A stretch of 64,000 nucleotides of DNA from Corallococcus macrosporus (GTDB lineage Bacteria; Myxococcota; Myxococcia; Myxococcales; Myxococcaceae), in assembly GCF_017302985.1 (NCBI RefSeq), contig NZ_JAFIMU010000008.1, forward strand, positions 62,001 to 126,000, in the 5' to 3' direction. A program made the translations under genes and the position numbers. Under the pieces are notes generated by a model that worked only from the letters and a program-made list of their open reading frames with translations, was not told the origin of the DNA and did not search any database. Below are positions 1 through 7,824 of the stretch, piece by piece; the first letter of the stretch is position 1, and every line of letters begins with the position of its first letter.

Positions 1-1
1 G

Positions 2-814
2 CACCACTCGGTGTTCCACAGCCGCAGGCTGGAGAGCCTGCTGGGCTGGGTGGGCTTCGCGCCCTTCCTGGTGACGCCCGGCAACTGGAGGGCCTGGCAC
101 GTCCAGGCCCACCACAGCGCCGCCAACATCCACGTGCGCGACCCGGACATCCTGCCGCGCAGGACGGACTGGCACACCCAGGGTTTCGCGAAGCTGTTCC
201 ACGCCATGTCCCCCGGCTCCGGGCACTGGCTGAGCTTCATCAGCTTCAGCGTCTTCTTCACCGCGCAGGGCCAGGCCTTCCTCTGGCACCACTGCCGGCT
301 GCCCGGGTTCCAGCACGTGCACATGCACCGAGCCCGGGAGCGCGTGCTCACGCTGTTCGTCACCGCGGGGTGGATGGCGCTGGGGTGGGTGCTGGGGCCC
401 CGGGCCGCGTTCTACGCGCTGGTGCTCCCGCTGCTCATCGGGAACGTCACGCTGATGATCTACATCGCCACCAACCACTGGATGCAGCCCGCGTCGGAAG
501 AGACGGACAACCCGTTCGTGAACACCGCCAGCGTGGAGACGCACCCGGTGATGAACTGGCTGCACTTCAACTTCAGCTACCACCAGGAGCACCACATCTT
601 CCCGGCGCAGAGCCCGAAGTACGCCCCGCTGCTGCGCAAGCACCTGCGGGAGCTGAGCCCCCAGGCGTCCATCGTCTATCCCCACCTGCACGCCCTGCGC
701 ACGCTGTACCGGCGCCCGGCGCTCTACTCCGCGGATGGCCAGACGCTGATGGGCCGGGACGGCACACCGGCGCTGTCCACCGCGGAGCTGCGTCAGCGGC
801 TCGAAGCCAGCTGA
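2..814 (+). CDS. Fatty acid desaturase, 5' end cut by the window
   Basis: Membrane di-iron fatty acid desaturase that would insert a double bond into an acyl chain at the inner membrane. The open frame runs to the window edge, and the codons before the GTG at 11 read HHS, so the gene begins outside. Visible metal-binding histidine clusters are HVQAHHSAAN (HxxHH type, near position 100) and HQEHHIF (near 585), the usual second and third boxes of the family; hydrophobic membrane segments lie between them (about 355-465). The 3' end is complete, with TGA at 812-814. It converges on the beta-helix lipoprotein gene and shares a hairpin with it. Family membership is secure from the boxes; regiospecificity and substrate cannot be read. 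Confidence 0.88.
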   Translation, partial: HHSVFHSRRLESLLGWVGFAPFLVTPGNWRAWHVQAHHSAANIHVRDPDILPRRTDWHTQGFAKLFHAMSPGSGHWLSFISFSVFFTAQGQAFLWHHCRLPGFQHVHMHRARERVLTLFVTAGWMALGWVLGPRAAFYALVLPLLIGNVTLMIYIATNHWMQPASEETDNPFVNTASVETHPVMNWLHFNFSYHQEHHIFPAQSPKYAPLLRKHLRELSPQASIVYPHLHALRTLYRRPALYSADGQTLMGRDGTPALSTAELRQRLEAS

Positions 815-829
815 GCGAAAAACGAACGA

Positions 830-857
830 GGCCCGGAACCGCGACGGGTTCCGGGCC
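830..857. terminator. Hairpin between convergent genes
   Basis: Perfect 11-bp stem (GGCCCGGAACC / GGTTCCGGGCC) with a six-base loop, lying between the stops of the desaturase and the beta-helix gene. It has no T tract on either side, so it may act as a bidirectional terminator or only as an RNA 3' end stabiliser. The same stem with another loop closes the tRNA operon at 38610. Confidence 0.65.
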
Positions 858-866
858 CCGAGGCCG

Positions 867-3386
867 CTACTTCTCCGGCCAGCTCAACGCGCCCCGGCTG
901 GTCACCGTACCGGCGGGCACCCCGAGCACCTGCGCCACGTCCGCGGGCAGCGGGCTGCCGCTGAGGTACGCCGGGCTGGAGGGACGCACGACGTAGTTGC
1001 GCAGCCCCTGGTTCACGAAGAACGGGTCTCCGCCCGACGCGAGGTCATGGCCATGGGACTCCCAGCCGTGGGTCGCGCGCATCGCGGACAGCGACGTGTA
1101 GTTCACGCCGCCCGTGTCCACCCAGTTGATCAGCGACTTCCCGGTGCCGCCGGAGCGGTAGTAGCTGTTGGAGTCCATGGCCGAGAAGAACGTGTTCGGC
1201 CCGGTGTTGGTGAAGTTGTTGTCCGACCGCGAGGCCTTGAAGGTCGTGATGTTCCCGCCCGACAGGATGTTGTTCACCACCTGCACGTTCACGGTGTCCG
1301 GCCCGATGTCCGAGCCGCGCCGGTCCTGCTCGTTGCGGGCATCGTCGTAGACCCACAGGTCGATGGCGGCGTTGTCCACCAGGGTGTTGTTGTAGATCTT
1401 CGTGTTCGCCGCGCACGTCTGGATGCCCGCGTACGTGTTGTCGTAGATGAGGTTGGACGCGATGATCCCCGTGTCGGACACCTCGTAGAAGATGCCGATC
1501 TTGTTGTTGCGGGAGATGTTGTTGACGATGACGCCGCCGCGGCAGTCCTCGTCACACCAGAAGCCCGCGCCGCCCAGGTTGTTCTCGAAGACGTTGCGGC
1601 GCACCGTGAAGCCATTCATGTGCGCAATCTTCACGCCCGCCTGCGCGCACGAGCGCGAGCAGTTGGTGCCGAAGCGCTCCGTGTTGTTGGCGTTGACGAT
1701 GTTCTCCTCCATCAGCAGCCCGTCCGGGACGACCGTGCCGGAGTTGGTGGAGCCGTTGGAGCCCACGGCGGTGAAGCCGTTGTTCGCGAAGACGGAGCGG
1801 CGCACCACGCCGCCCTGGGGCTTGATGCTCAGCGAGCCCGCCGCCATCCGCGTGAAGACGCAGTTCTCCACCAGCGAGTTCGTCGCGCCGATGTAGACGG
1901 CCGCGCTCGTGGTGCCGCTGTACTCGTTGGTCGCGTACCGCCGGAAGCCCAGGCCCTTCAGCGAGTAGCCGGTGGAGCCCAGCACCAGGGCCACGGGGCG
2001 CGCGGCGAGCTCCACCGTGTGGCCCGAGGGGTTCGTCGCGATGTAGATGCGGCGGTTGGCCCAGTCATAGAAGAAGTTGCCCGGCGTGGCCTCCGCGAGC
2101 GTCTTCACCTCGTGCACGTAGGCCCCGTCGATGAAGACCATCTGCGGGTCGCCCGCGGCGGGGTTCGCCGGGTCGCCGTACATGTCGAAGTGAGCGCACG
2201 GCCCGGTGTTCGTCGTGGGCTGGGCGTCGTACTTGTACTGGTAGTAACCGCCGTTGCAGAAGCTGGGCGTGCTCCAGTCCATGTACCAGTGCCCCGCGCC
2301 GTCCGGCGTCCACGCCGAGGCAGGCTTGACGTCCGTGCCGTCGAACCAGACCTGCTCGTGCGGGTAGGCCTGGAGGGTCATGGGCTTCGTCGCGACCCGG
2401 TAGTTGCCCGCGCCGTTGTTGAGCCAGTCGCGGTACGTGCCCCCGCGCACGACGATGGTCCCGCCGGACGGCACCAGCGCGACGGCGCGGCTGATGGTGG
2501 CCACCGGCGCCGCCTGCGTCCCCGCGTTGCTGTCGCTGCCATTCGTCGCGAGGAAGATGGCGCCCGAGGGGATGGCGTAGTTCGTGTCCGGAATCGTCGT
2601 GCCCGTGTTGTCCAGGCCGGGGAGCCCCGGGTTGCCCGCGGAGCCCTGGCCGTCCGGCAGCGCGTAGGTCACGGTCAGCTTCGGGCGGTTGGCGAGCGTC
2701 GCCGCCTCCGACGAGTCCAGCTCCAGCCCGTCCAGGTTGGTGGGCGCGTCCAGCACGAAGCCCAGGTTCGTGGCCGGGTTCGCGACCCAGCCCTGCACCG
2801 CCGCGATGCCCGCCGCGTTGAAGTCCACGCCGTAGCTGCCCGTGGCGCCCGGCAGCAGCGTGGCGAAGGAGACCGCGCCCCGGTCCGCCGCGCCGCGCGC
2901 CCCGGCCGCGCTCCACGGTGAACCGGTGGCCGCGAGCGTCCAGGTGGCCTGCGCCTCGTTCCACGCACGGCCCGCGGCGAAGACGGAGTACCCCTCGCCG
3001 GTGGTGGCGTTGCGCACGTTGAAGGTCAGCCGGACGGACTGCACCGTCGCGGTCGCGGGGATGGCGCTCACGTCGAAGCGGAGCAGGCCGTTCGACGTCT
3101 TGCCCGAGCCCGTGGGGTAGTCACGGTCCAGGCGGATCAACCCGTCCGCGCCCCCGTTGAGCGTGGGGCTGCTCTCCGAGAGCGTCGCGTCCGACGCGCC
3201 CGTGTACGCGGCCGACGGCGAGACCTGCTCCTGGAACGACACCGTCACGGGCGCCTCCAGGGCGCTGTCCACGGTGGAGGGGGCGTCCGCACCGGGCGGC
3301 GCATCGCCACCGCAGGCCACGGTCAGCAGCAGCGGCAGGAGGACCGGCGCGTGGCGCCTGGACATCTGAGGGGGGAGGAACGACAT
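867..3386 (-). CDS. Secreted right-handed beta-helix lipoprotein
   Basis: Predicted surface or secreted lipoprotein of 839 aa. I start at the ATG at 3384-3386, which gives a leader ending in LLLTVAC with the lipid-carrying Cys; an ATG seven codons downstream is also possible, and the open frame extends to 3533 without a leader. Order of parts: lipoprotein leader; about 160 residues resembling the DNRLRE/CBM96-like beta-sandwich (LRFDVSAIP, AWNEAQATW, LDSSEAA); a DUF1565-like start (GSDSNAGTQAAPVATI); then a long parallel beta-helix rich in N and G with repeated motifs such as ENNLGG, NNISRNN and YNNTLVDN. Such proteins usually bind or cleave polysaccharide; no catalytic residues can be assigned. 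It stands alone, divergent from the FAD oxidoreductase. Confidence 0.82.
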   Translation of the reverse strand: MSFLPPQMSRRHAPVLLPLLLTVACGGDAPPGADAPSTVDSALEAPVTVSFQEQVSPSAAYTGASDATLSESSPTLNGGADGLIRLDRDYPTGSGKTSNGLLRFDVSAIPATATVQSVRLTFNVRNATTGEGYSVFAAGRAWNEAQATWTLAATGSPWSAAGARGAADRGAVSFATLLPGATGSYGVDFNAAGIAAVQGWVANPATNLGFVLDAPTNLDGLELDSSEAATLANRPKLTVTYALPDGQGSAGNPGLPGLDNTGTTIPDTNYAIPSGAIFLATNGSDSNAGTQAAPVATISRAVALVPSGGTIVVRGGTYRDWLNNGAGNYRVATKPMTLQAYPHEQVWFDGTDVKPASAWTPDGAGHWYMDWSTPSFCNGGYYQYKYDAQPTTNTGPCAHFDMYGDPANPAAGDPQMVFIDGAYVHEVKTLAEATPGNFFYDWANRRIYIATNPSGHTVELAARPVALVLGSTGYSLKGLGFRRYATNEYSGTTSAAVYIGATNSLVENCVFTRMAAGSLSIKPQGGVVRRSVFANNGFTAVGSNGSTNSGTVVPDGLLMEENIVNANNTERFGTNCSRSCAQAGVKIAHMNGFTVRRNVFENNLGGAGFWCDEDCRGGVIVNNISRNNKIGIFYEVSDTGIIASNLIYDNTYAGIQTCAANTKIYNNTLVDNAAIDLWVYDDARNEQDRRGSDIGPDTVNVQVVNNILSGGNITTFKASRSDNNFTNTGPNTFFSAMDSNSYYRSGGTGKSLINWVDTGGVNYTSLSAMRATHGWESHGHDLASGGDPFFVNQGLRNYVVRPSSPAYLSGSPLPADVAQVLGVPAGTVTSRGALSWPEK

Positions 3387-3657
3387 CAAGGGGGGAACTC
3401 CGTTCAGGGGAAAAGGGTCCGACACGACCCATGGGAACCCAAAGCACGGAATTCTCGCTAAAGCCGTCAAATAGTTGCGGGGGCTTGTTCCGGGCCGGGT
3501 GGATGCCCACTGTCCCCAGGTCCGATGTGGCACGGGGCCTTGCTGTCTTCCAGGCCGGCCGCACGCCCTGATGCCGGACGTGAGGGCTCCGCGCCGACAG
3601 GACAGGGCTCACGTTTCACGGAATCATCCGCACCCTTCCTCCGAACGGAGGAGCTGG

Positions 3658-5037
3658 ATGCTCACGGAGTCAGTCACTGGTGGTCCCCGGGTGGACACGT
3701 CTTCCCGAGCGGAGGCCCTTCACGAAGCCAAGGTGGCGGCCATCGCGCGGCAGTTGCGGCAGCGCAAGGGAAAGGGCCCCGCGTCCTTCAAGAAGAAGTC
3801 CCCGCCCCACAGCGTCCCCAAGCGGTTCGACTCGCGTCGCCGCGATGAGAAGGTGGACCTGAGCGACCTGGATCAGATCCTCGACATCGACACGGTGGGG
3901 ATGACCTGCACGGCGGAGCCCGCCGTCACGTTCGACGAGGTGGTGCGCGCGACGCTGCCCCACGGGCTGATTCCGTACATCGTCCCGGAGCACAAGACCA
4001 TCACGCTCGGGGGCGCCATCGCGGGGTGCTCCATCGAGTCCATGTCCTTCCGTCAGGGCGGCTTCCACGACACCTGTCTGGAGTACGAGGTCATCACCGC
4101 GAAGGGCGAGGTGCTGCGCTGCTCACCGCGCGAGGATCCGCTGCTCTTCGAGATGATGCACGGCTCGTTCGGGACGCTGGGCATCCTGTCCAAGCTCCGC
4201 TTCAAGCTGGTGCGCTGCGCGCCCTTCGTGCGGGTGACGAACGAGACGCACGACTCGCTGGAGTCCTTCCAGCAGGGCATCTGGCACCACTTCCAGGACG
4301 CGGGCGCGGACTACCTGGACGGGCAGATCTTCGGCCCCACGAAGCACGTGCTGTGCGTGGGCCACTTCGTGGACAGGGCGCCGTACGTGCACAAGTACGA
4401 CTGGCTCACCGCGTACTGCGAGAGCATCCCGCGCCGCGCCGAGGACTACCTTCCGACGTACGACTACCTCTTCCGCTACAACCGGGGCGTCACGCACGTC
4501 AAACCGAAGAGCCTCGTGGCGCGGGCGCTGTTCGGGAAGTTCATCCACTCGGACAGCGTGCTGCGGACGGCCAACCGCTTCACGCAGCTGCTGCCGAAGA
4601 AGGACCCGCCAGTCATCGTGGACGTGTTCGTGCCCTTCTCGCGCGCGGCCGAGTTCATGGACTGGTACCACCGCGAGATGGCGCACTACCCCGTCTGGTG
4701 CGTGCCCTTCAAACGCACGCGCGACTACGAGTGGCTGACGCCCCAGTGGTGGTCCGGCATGAAGGACCCGCTGTTCCTGGACCTCGCCGTGTATGGCATG
4801 CCGCAGCCCAAGGGCCGCAACGTCTACAAGGAGCTGGAGGACGAGCTCCAGCGCGTCAACGGAACCAAGACGCTCATCTCGTACAACTACTACGACGAGG
4901 AGACGTTCTGGAGCCTCTGGAACAAGGACACGTACCAGGCCGTGAAGCAGCGCACGGACCCGGACAACCTCTTCCGGGACCTGTACACGAAGACGTGCAA
5001 GGCGGCGCTCGGCCTGGACTCACCGCGGGCGCACTGA
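3658..5037 (+). CDS. FAD-binding oxidoreductase, DHCR24 (delta-24 sterol reductase)-like
   Basis: 459-aa flavoprotein of the PCMH/vanillyl-alcohol-oxidase fold. Besides the general fold (GGAIAGCSIESMSF flavin segment near residues 115-130, HGSFGTLGIL near 175) it carries stretches typical of DHCR24/seladin-1: GGFHDTCLEYE, YPVWCVPF, LDLAVYG and a C-terminal FRDLYTKTCKAA. DHCR24 reduces the side-chain double bond of sterols; here the substrate could be a sterol or another isoprenoid or lipid. The membrane anchor at the N terminus of the animal enzyme is absent. Start chosen at the ATG at 3658, seven bases after GGAGGAG; the frame is open further upstream but without a ribosome site. Its 3' end lies three bases from the next convergent gene. 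Confidence 0.8.
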   Translation: MLTESVTGGPRVDTSSRAEALHEAKVAAIARQLRQRKGKGPASFKKKSPPHSVPKRFDSRRRDEKVDLSDLDQILDIDTVGMTCTAEPAVTFDEVVRATLPHGLIPYIVPEHKTITLGGAIAGCSIESMSFRQGGFHDTCLEYEVITAKGEVLRCSPREDPLLFEMMHGSFGTLGILSKLRFKLVRCAPFVRVTNETHDSLESFQQGIWHHFQDAGADYLDGQIFGPTKHVLCVGHFVDRAPYVHKYDWLTAYCESIPRRAEDYLPTYDYLFRYNRGVTHVKPKSLVARALFGKFIHSDSVLRTANRFTQLLPKKDPPVIVDVFVPFSRAAEFMDWYHREMAHYPVWCVPFKRTRDYEWLTPQWWSGMKDPLFLDLAVYGMPQPKGRNVYKELEDELQRVNGTKTLISYNYYDEETFWSLWNKDTYQAVKQRTDPDNLFRDLYTKTCKAALGLDSPRAH

Positions 5038-5040
5038 GCT

Positions 5041-5973
5041 TCAGCCAATCTCCGTGCGAAGGTTGAGCGGACCGGCGGGGACGCCCACGTCGTGGAGGGC
5101 GGGGTCGTCCTTCTCCGTCTGCCACGCGTTGGCCTCCGTCACGGTCTTGCCGGTGGCCTCGTTGGTGATGGACATCTTGCCGTTGTGGCCGGCGGGAGCG
5201 ATCTGGCTCGTGTCGAAGCCGCTCCAGCCGGTGCCGGAGTTCGCGAACGTGGCCTCGCCCCAGGTCTGACCGGAGTTCGCGCCGGGCTTCGCCAAGCCGT
5301 CCTTGGACACGGCCCAGGCCACGCTGCTGTTGCTGTCGAACGCGACGACCTGCGACTGGCCGGGCTGGAGCGTGAACGTCTTGGGCGTGCTCTTGTCGAA
5401 GTTCTGCCCGTCGTTCGGGTTGCCGTTCTCGCCCGTCTTGTTCCAGAGGGTGAGGGTCTGGGGCTGGTTCGTCTTGTTGGTGAACGTGTTCGTGTACTTG
5501 AACTGGCCCTTCTGGTCCGCGTCGATGAGCTGCATGTTGCTGTTGTAGGGCGACCCGACGTTGTTCTTCGCCAGCCACGGCGCGTTCGCGGGAGCAGGCT
5601 CCGTGGAGCCGGCGGACGGCGGGCCGAAGCCGGGGCCCGCGTCGCTGTTGTACGTGGGGTGCGCCGGAGCGGCCGCGCTCGCGGAAGGAGCGGCGACCTG
5701 CGCCTCGTCGCCGAAGTCGCCCAGGGACGGGACCTCCAGCGCCTGCATCAACTGCGAAAGCTGACCCATCACCTGCGCCAGCTGCGCGTTGAAGTCACCG
5801 GAGGCACCGCCCGCGCGGGCCGGCCCCTGCTCGAAGGAGTCCGTCATGAGCATGCGCCGCAGGTCGCCGCGGGGCTGCTGCGCCTGGGTGCCCGCCACGG
5901 CGGCCGGCTGGAGCTGGGAGGGGCTCGAGAGGGGCTGGGAGAAGGACGAGCGGTTCAGGGAGGAGATGGACAT
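5041..5973 (-). CDS. Unknown protein with Ser/Gln-rich leader
   Basis: 310-aa protein of unknown function. I use the ATG at 5971-5973; a GTG at 5991 would add six residues. The first about 120 residues are low complexity (rich in S, Q, P, A) with a predicted amphipathic stretch (FNAQLAQVMGQLSQLMQAL), and there is no signal peptide. The last about 170 residues look like one beta-rich domain with many N, T and aromatic residues (FKYTNTFTNKTNQPQTLTLWNK, GTGWSGFDTSQI). The organisation recalls proteins exported by non-Sec routes, but that is inference. It converges on the FAD oxidoreductase with a three-base gap, leaving no room for a separate terminator. Confidence 0.72.
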   Translation of the reverse strand: MSISSLNRSSFSQPLSSPSQLQPAAVAGTQAQQPRGDLRRMLMTDSFEQGPARAGGASGDFNAQLAQVMGQLSQLMQALEVPSLGDFGDEAQVAAPSASAAAPAHPTYNSDAGPGFGPPSAGSTEPAPANAPWLAKNNVGSPYNSNMQLIDADQKGQFKYTNTFTNKTNQPQTLTLWNKTGENGNPNDGQNFDKSTPKTFTLQPGQSQVVAFDSNSSVAWAVSKDGLAKPGANSGQTWGEATFANSGTGWSGFDTSQIAPAGHNGKMSITNEATGKTVTEANAWQTEKDDPALHDVGVPAGPLNLRTEIG

Positions 5974-6068
5974 GCCGGGACCCCAGAGCACGGCACATGC
6001 CAGCCTCCGGTCCCCGGTAGCCCTTCGTGAAATCAGTCACTTGGGACGAGCACGCGGCGCCCGGCGCG

Positions 6069-6102
6069 ATGACGCCGTTCATCACCTGATGACTGGCGTC
6101 AT
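6069..6102. terminator. Two-tier inverted repeat at the end of the LRR gene
   Basis: ATGACGCC at 6069-6076 pairs with GGCGTCAT at 6095-6102, and inside it CATCA pairs with TGATG around a two-base loop. It directly follows the LRR stop on the minus strand and precedes the 5041-5973 gene, so it could end LRR transcription or act as an operator for the next gene. There is no T tract. Confidence 0.5.
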
Positions 6103-7694
6103 CAGCCCGCGTGGGCGGCGAAGACGTCCCGCAGCCCCGCGATGAGCGCGTCGCCGGGATACGGCTCGCCCAGCGGCCCCAGCGCGTCGCGCAGCGCCGC
6201 GAAGAGCGCGTGCACGTGCCGGGGCCTGTCGCCGTCCCAGTTCAGCTCCCGGGCAATGTGCCCGCTCTGCACCCGGAACTTCTCCAGCGACTCCGCGTAG
6301 GGCGCCGCCGTGGGGATGTTGATGCGCAGCAGCAGCGCCAGCAGCGCGAGGACCTCCGCGAAGTCATACCGGTCGGTCTTCGCGTCGTAGAAGGACTCCA
6401 GGCGCACGTTCTCCGGCTTGAACCAGTACCGGATATAGGCCGCCGCGTTCTCCACGGCGTGCCCCACGTCTACCTGGAGTGGGGCATGGAGCTCTGGATC
6501 CACATGCATCACCAGCGACCTGAGGACCGTGGCATTGCTCAAGGTCTTGCTGTCGAAGCGCCGCGTCGGCAGCGTGCGCAGCGGTGTTCCCTCGAAGCGG
6601 AGCACCTCCAGCTTCGGCAGCCGCGTGAGGACCTCCGGGAAATCGAACATGAGCTCCACCCGCGCCCAGCTCCCGAAGGCCTTCCGGAGAGAGGCGTAGG
6701 GATTGTTGACGAGGTTCACCCACCGCAGCTCGACGCACCCGGCGAGCGACTCCGGCAGCCGCCAGAGGCAGTTGGACTCCAGCTGCAACACCCGCAGCTT
6801 CTTGAGCTCGCCGATGGACTCCGGCAGCGCCAGCAGGCCATTGCTGCTCAGGTCCAGCTCGCGCAGCTCCGTGAGCTGCCCCAGCGCTTCCGGGAGCGCG
6901 CGGAGGTCGTTGCGGCGGAGGTTGAGCTTCTCCAGCTTGCGGAACAGGAAGAGCTCCTCCGGCAGGGACGTGAGCCCCTTGTCCTCCAGCGTGAGGCTCT
7001 TGACCTTGTCGGGCTCCGCCATCTTCTTCGCGACGAGCTGGCGGAACGCATCCCGGATGCTGGTGAACGCGTCGCGAGCGACGGGCTTGCCCGCCGCCAG
7101 CCGGGCCCGCACCTTCTCCAGGTCGACGCGGCCGTCCTTCACCACCGACGGGACGAAGACGCCCTTCCCTTCGTAGGGGTCCTTCACGTCCTCCACCCCG
7201 CCCACCACCGCGAACACCTTCGAGTCCTGGCCCAGGTAGCGGTGCGCATCGACAGCGCCCGCGACCTGGAAGGCGTAATGCGATGCAAGGGTGCGGGCCT
7301 TGAGGTTGCCGCCCACGCGGACGCTGCCGTGGTTGTAGACCGCCACCAGGTCTTCGGTCGTCAGGTCGCCGGAGACATGGAGCCGCGCGCCGCCCATGGC
7401 GATGCGCTTCGCGACGAGGTTGCCGTGCACCTGGAGGAACGGGCCGAAGTCGTTCTCCCAGTTGAGCACGCAGCCTTCGACGGTGAGGTCGCCTCGCACG
7501 AGGAGGCCGGTGAACGGAGGCGCGTCCTCGTCGTCCTGGGCGAAGATTCCCTGGCGGAAGTCCAGCCGCAGGTCGTGCGGCAGGACGAAGTTCCCGGTGA
7601 GGACGAGCACGCGGTCCGCGTCCTCCTCGCCGTTGCGGGGGACCTTCACCTCGTCACGCACCTGGGCCCAGGTGAGGATTTCAAAAGGCAGCAT
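6102..7694 (-). CDS. Leucine-rich-repeat protein with beta-solenoid N-terminal region
   Basis: 530-aa, apparently cytoplasmic protein (no signal peptide). N-terminal third (about residues 25-150) has short repeats of the form LxVxGDLxxE/GNLxAxxL, like the polymer-forming (bactofilin-type) or other beta-solenoid folds. About residues 230-410 hold at least six leucine-rich repeats of the LPEELxxLxxLxxLxLxxN type (for example LEKLNLRRNDLRALPEALG). The C-terminal about 120 residues are alpha-helical and unrecognised. LRR proteins act through protein-protein contacts; partner unknown. Start at the ATG at 7692-7694; the ribosome site is weak. A divergent gap of 130 bp separates it from the first giant lipoprotein. 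Confidence 0.8.
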   Translation of the reverse strand: MLPFEILTWAQVRDEVKVPRNGEEDADRVLVLTGNFVLPHDLRLDFRQGIFAQDDEDAPPFTGLLVRGDLTVEGCVLNWENDFGPFLQVHGNLVAKRIAMGGARLHVSGDLTTEDLVAVYNHGSVRVGGNLKARTLASHYAFQVAGAVDAHRYLGQDSKVFAVVGGVEDVKDPYEGKGVFVPSVVKDGRVDLEKVRARLAAGKPVARDAFTSIRDAFRQLVAKKMAEPDKVKSLTLEDKGLTSLPEELFLFRKLEKLNLRRNDLRALPEALGQLTELRELDLSSNGLLALPESIGELKKLRVLQLESNCLWRLPESLAGCVELRWVNLVNNPYASLRKAFGSWARVELMFDFPEVLTRLPKLEVLRFEGTPLRTLPTRRFDSKTLSNATVLRSLVMHVDPELHAPLQVDVGHAVENAAAYIRYWFKPENVRLESFYDAKTDRYDFAEVLALLALLLRINIPTAAPYAESLEKFRVQSGHIARELNWDGDRPRHVHALFAALRDALGPLGEPYPGDALIAGLRDVFAAHAG

Positions 7695-7824
7695 TGCGGG
7701 GGGTTTACCCCACCCGCATCCCCCGGAATATCTCCCACGACCAGGAATCCGGGTCCGCTTCGTATGGAAGCGGCACGGCCACCAGCAACCCTCCACGGTG
7801 GCCCTATCGAGGGGGAGTTCCTTC

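Noticed and set aside
1047-2921. 624-codon plus-strand frame opposite the beta-helix gene
   Set aside because: Arg/Val-rich shadow translation; the minus strand has leader and repeat motifs.
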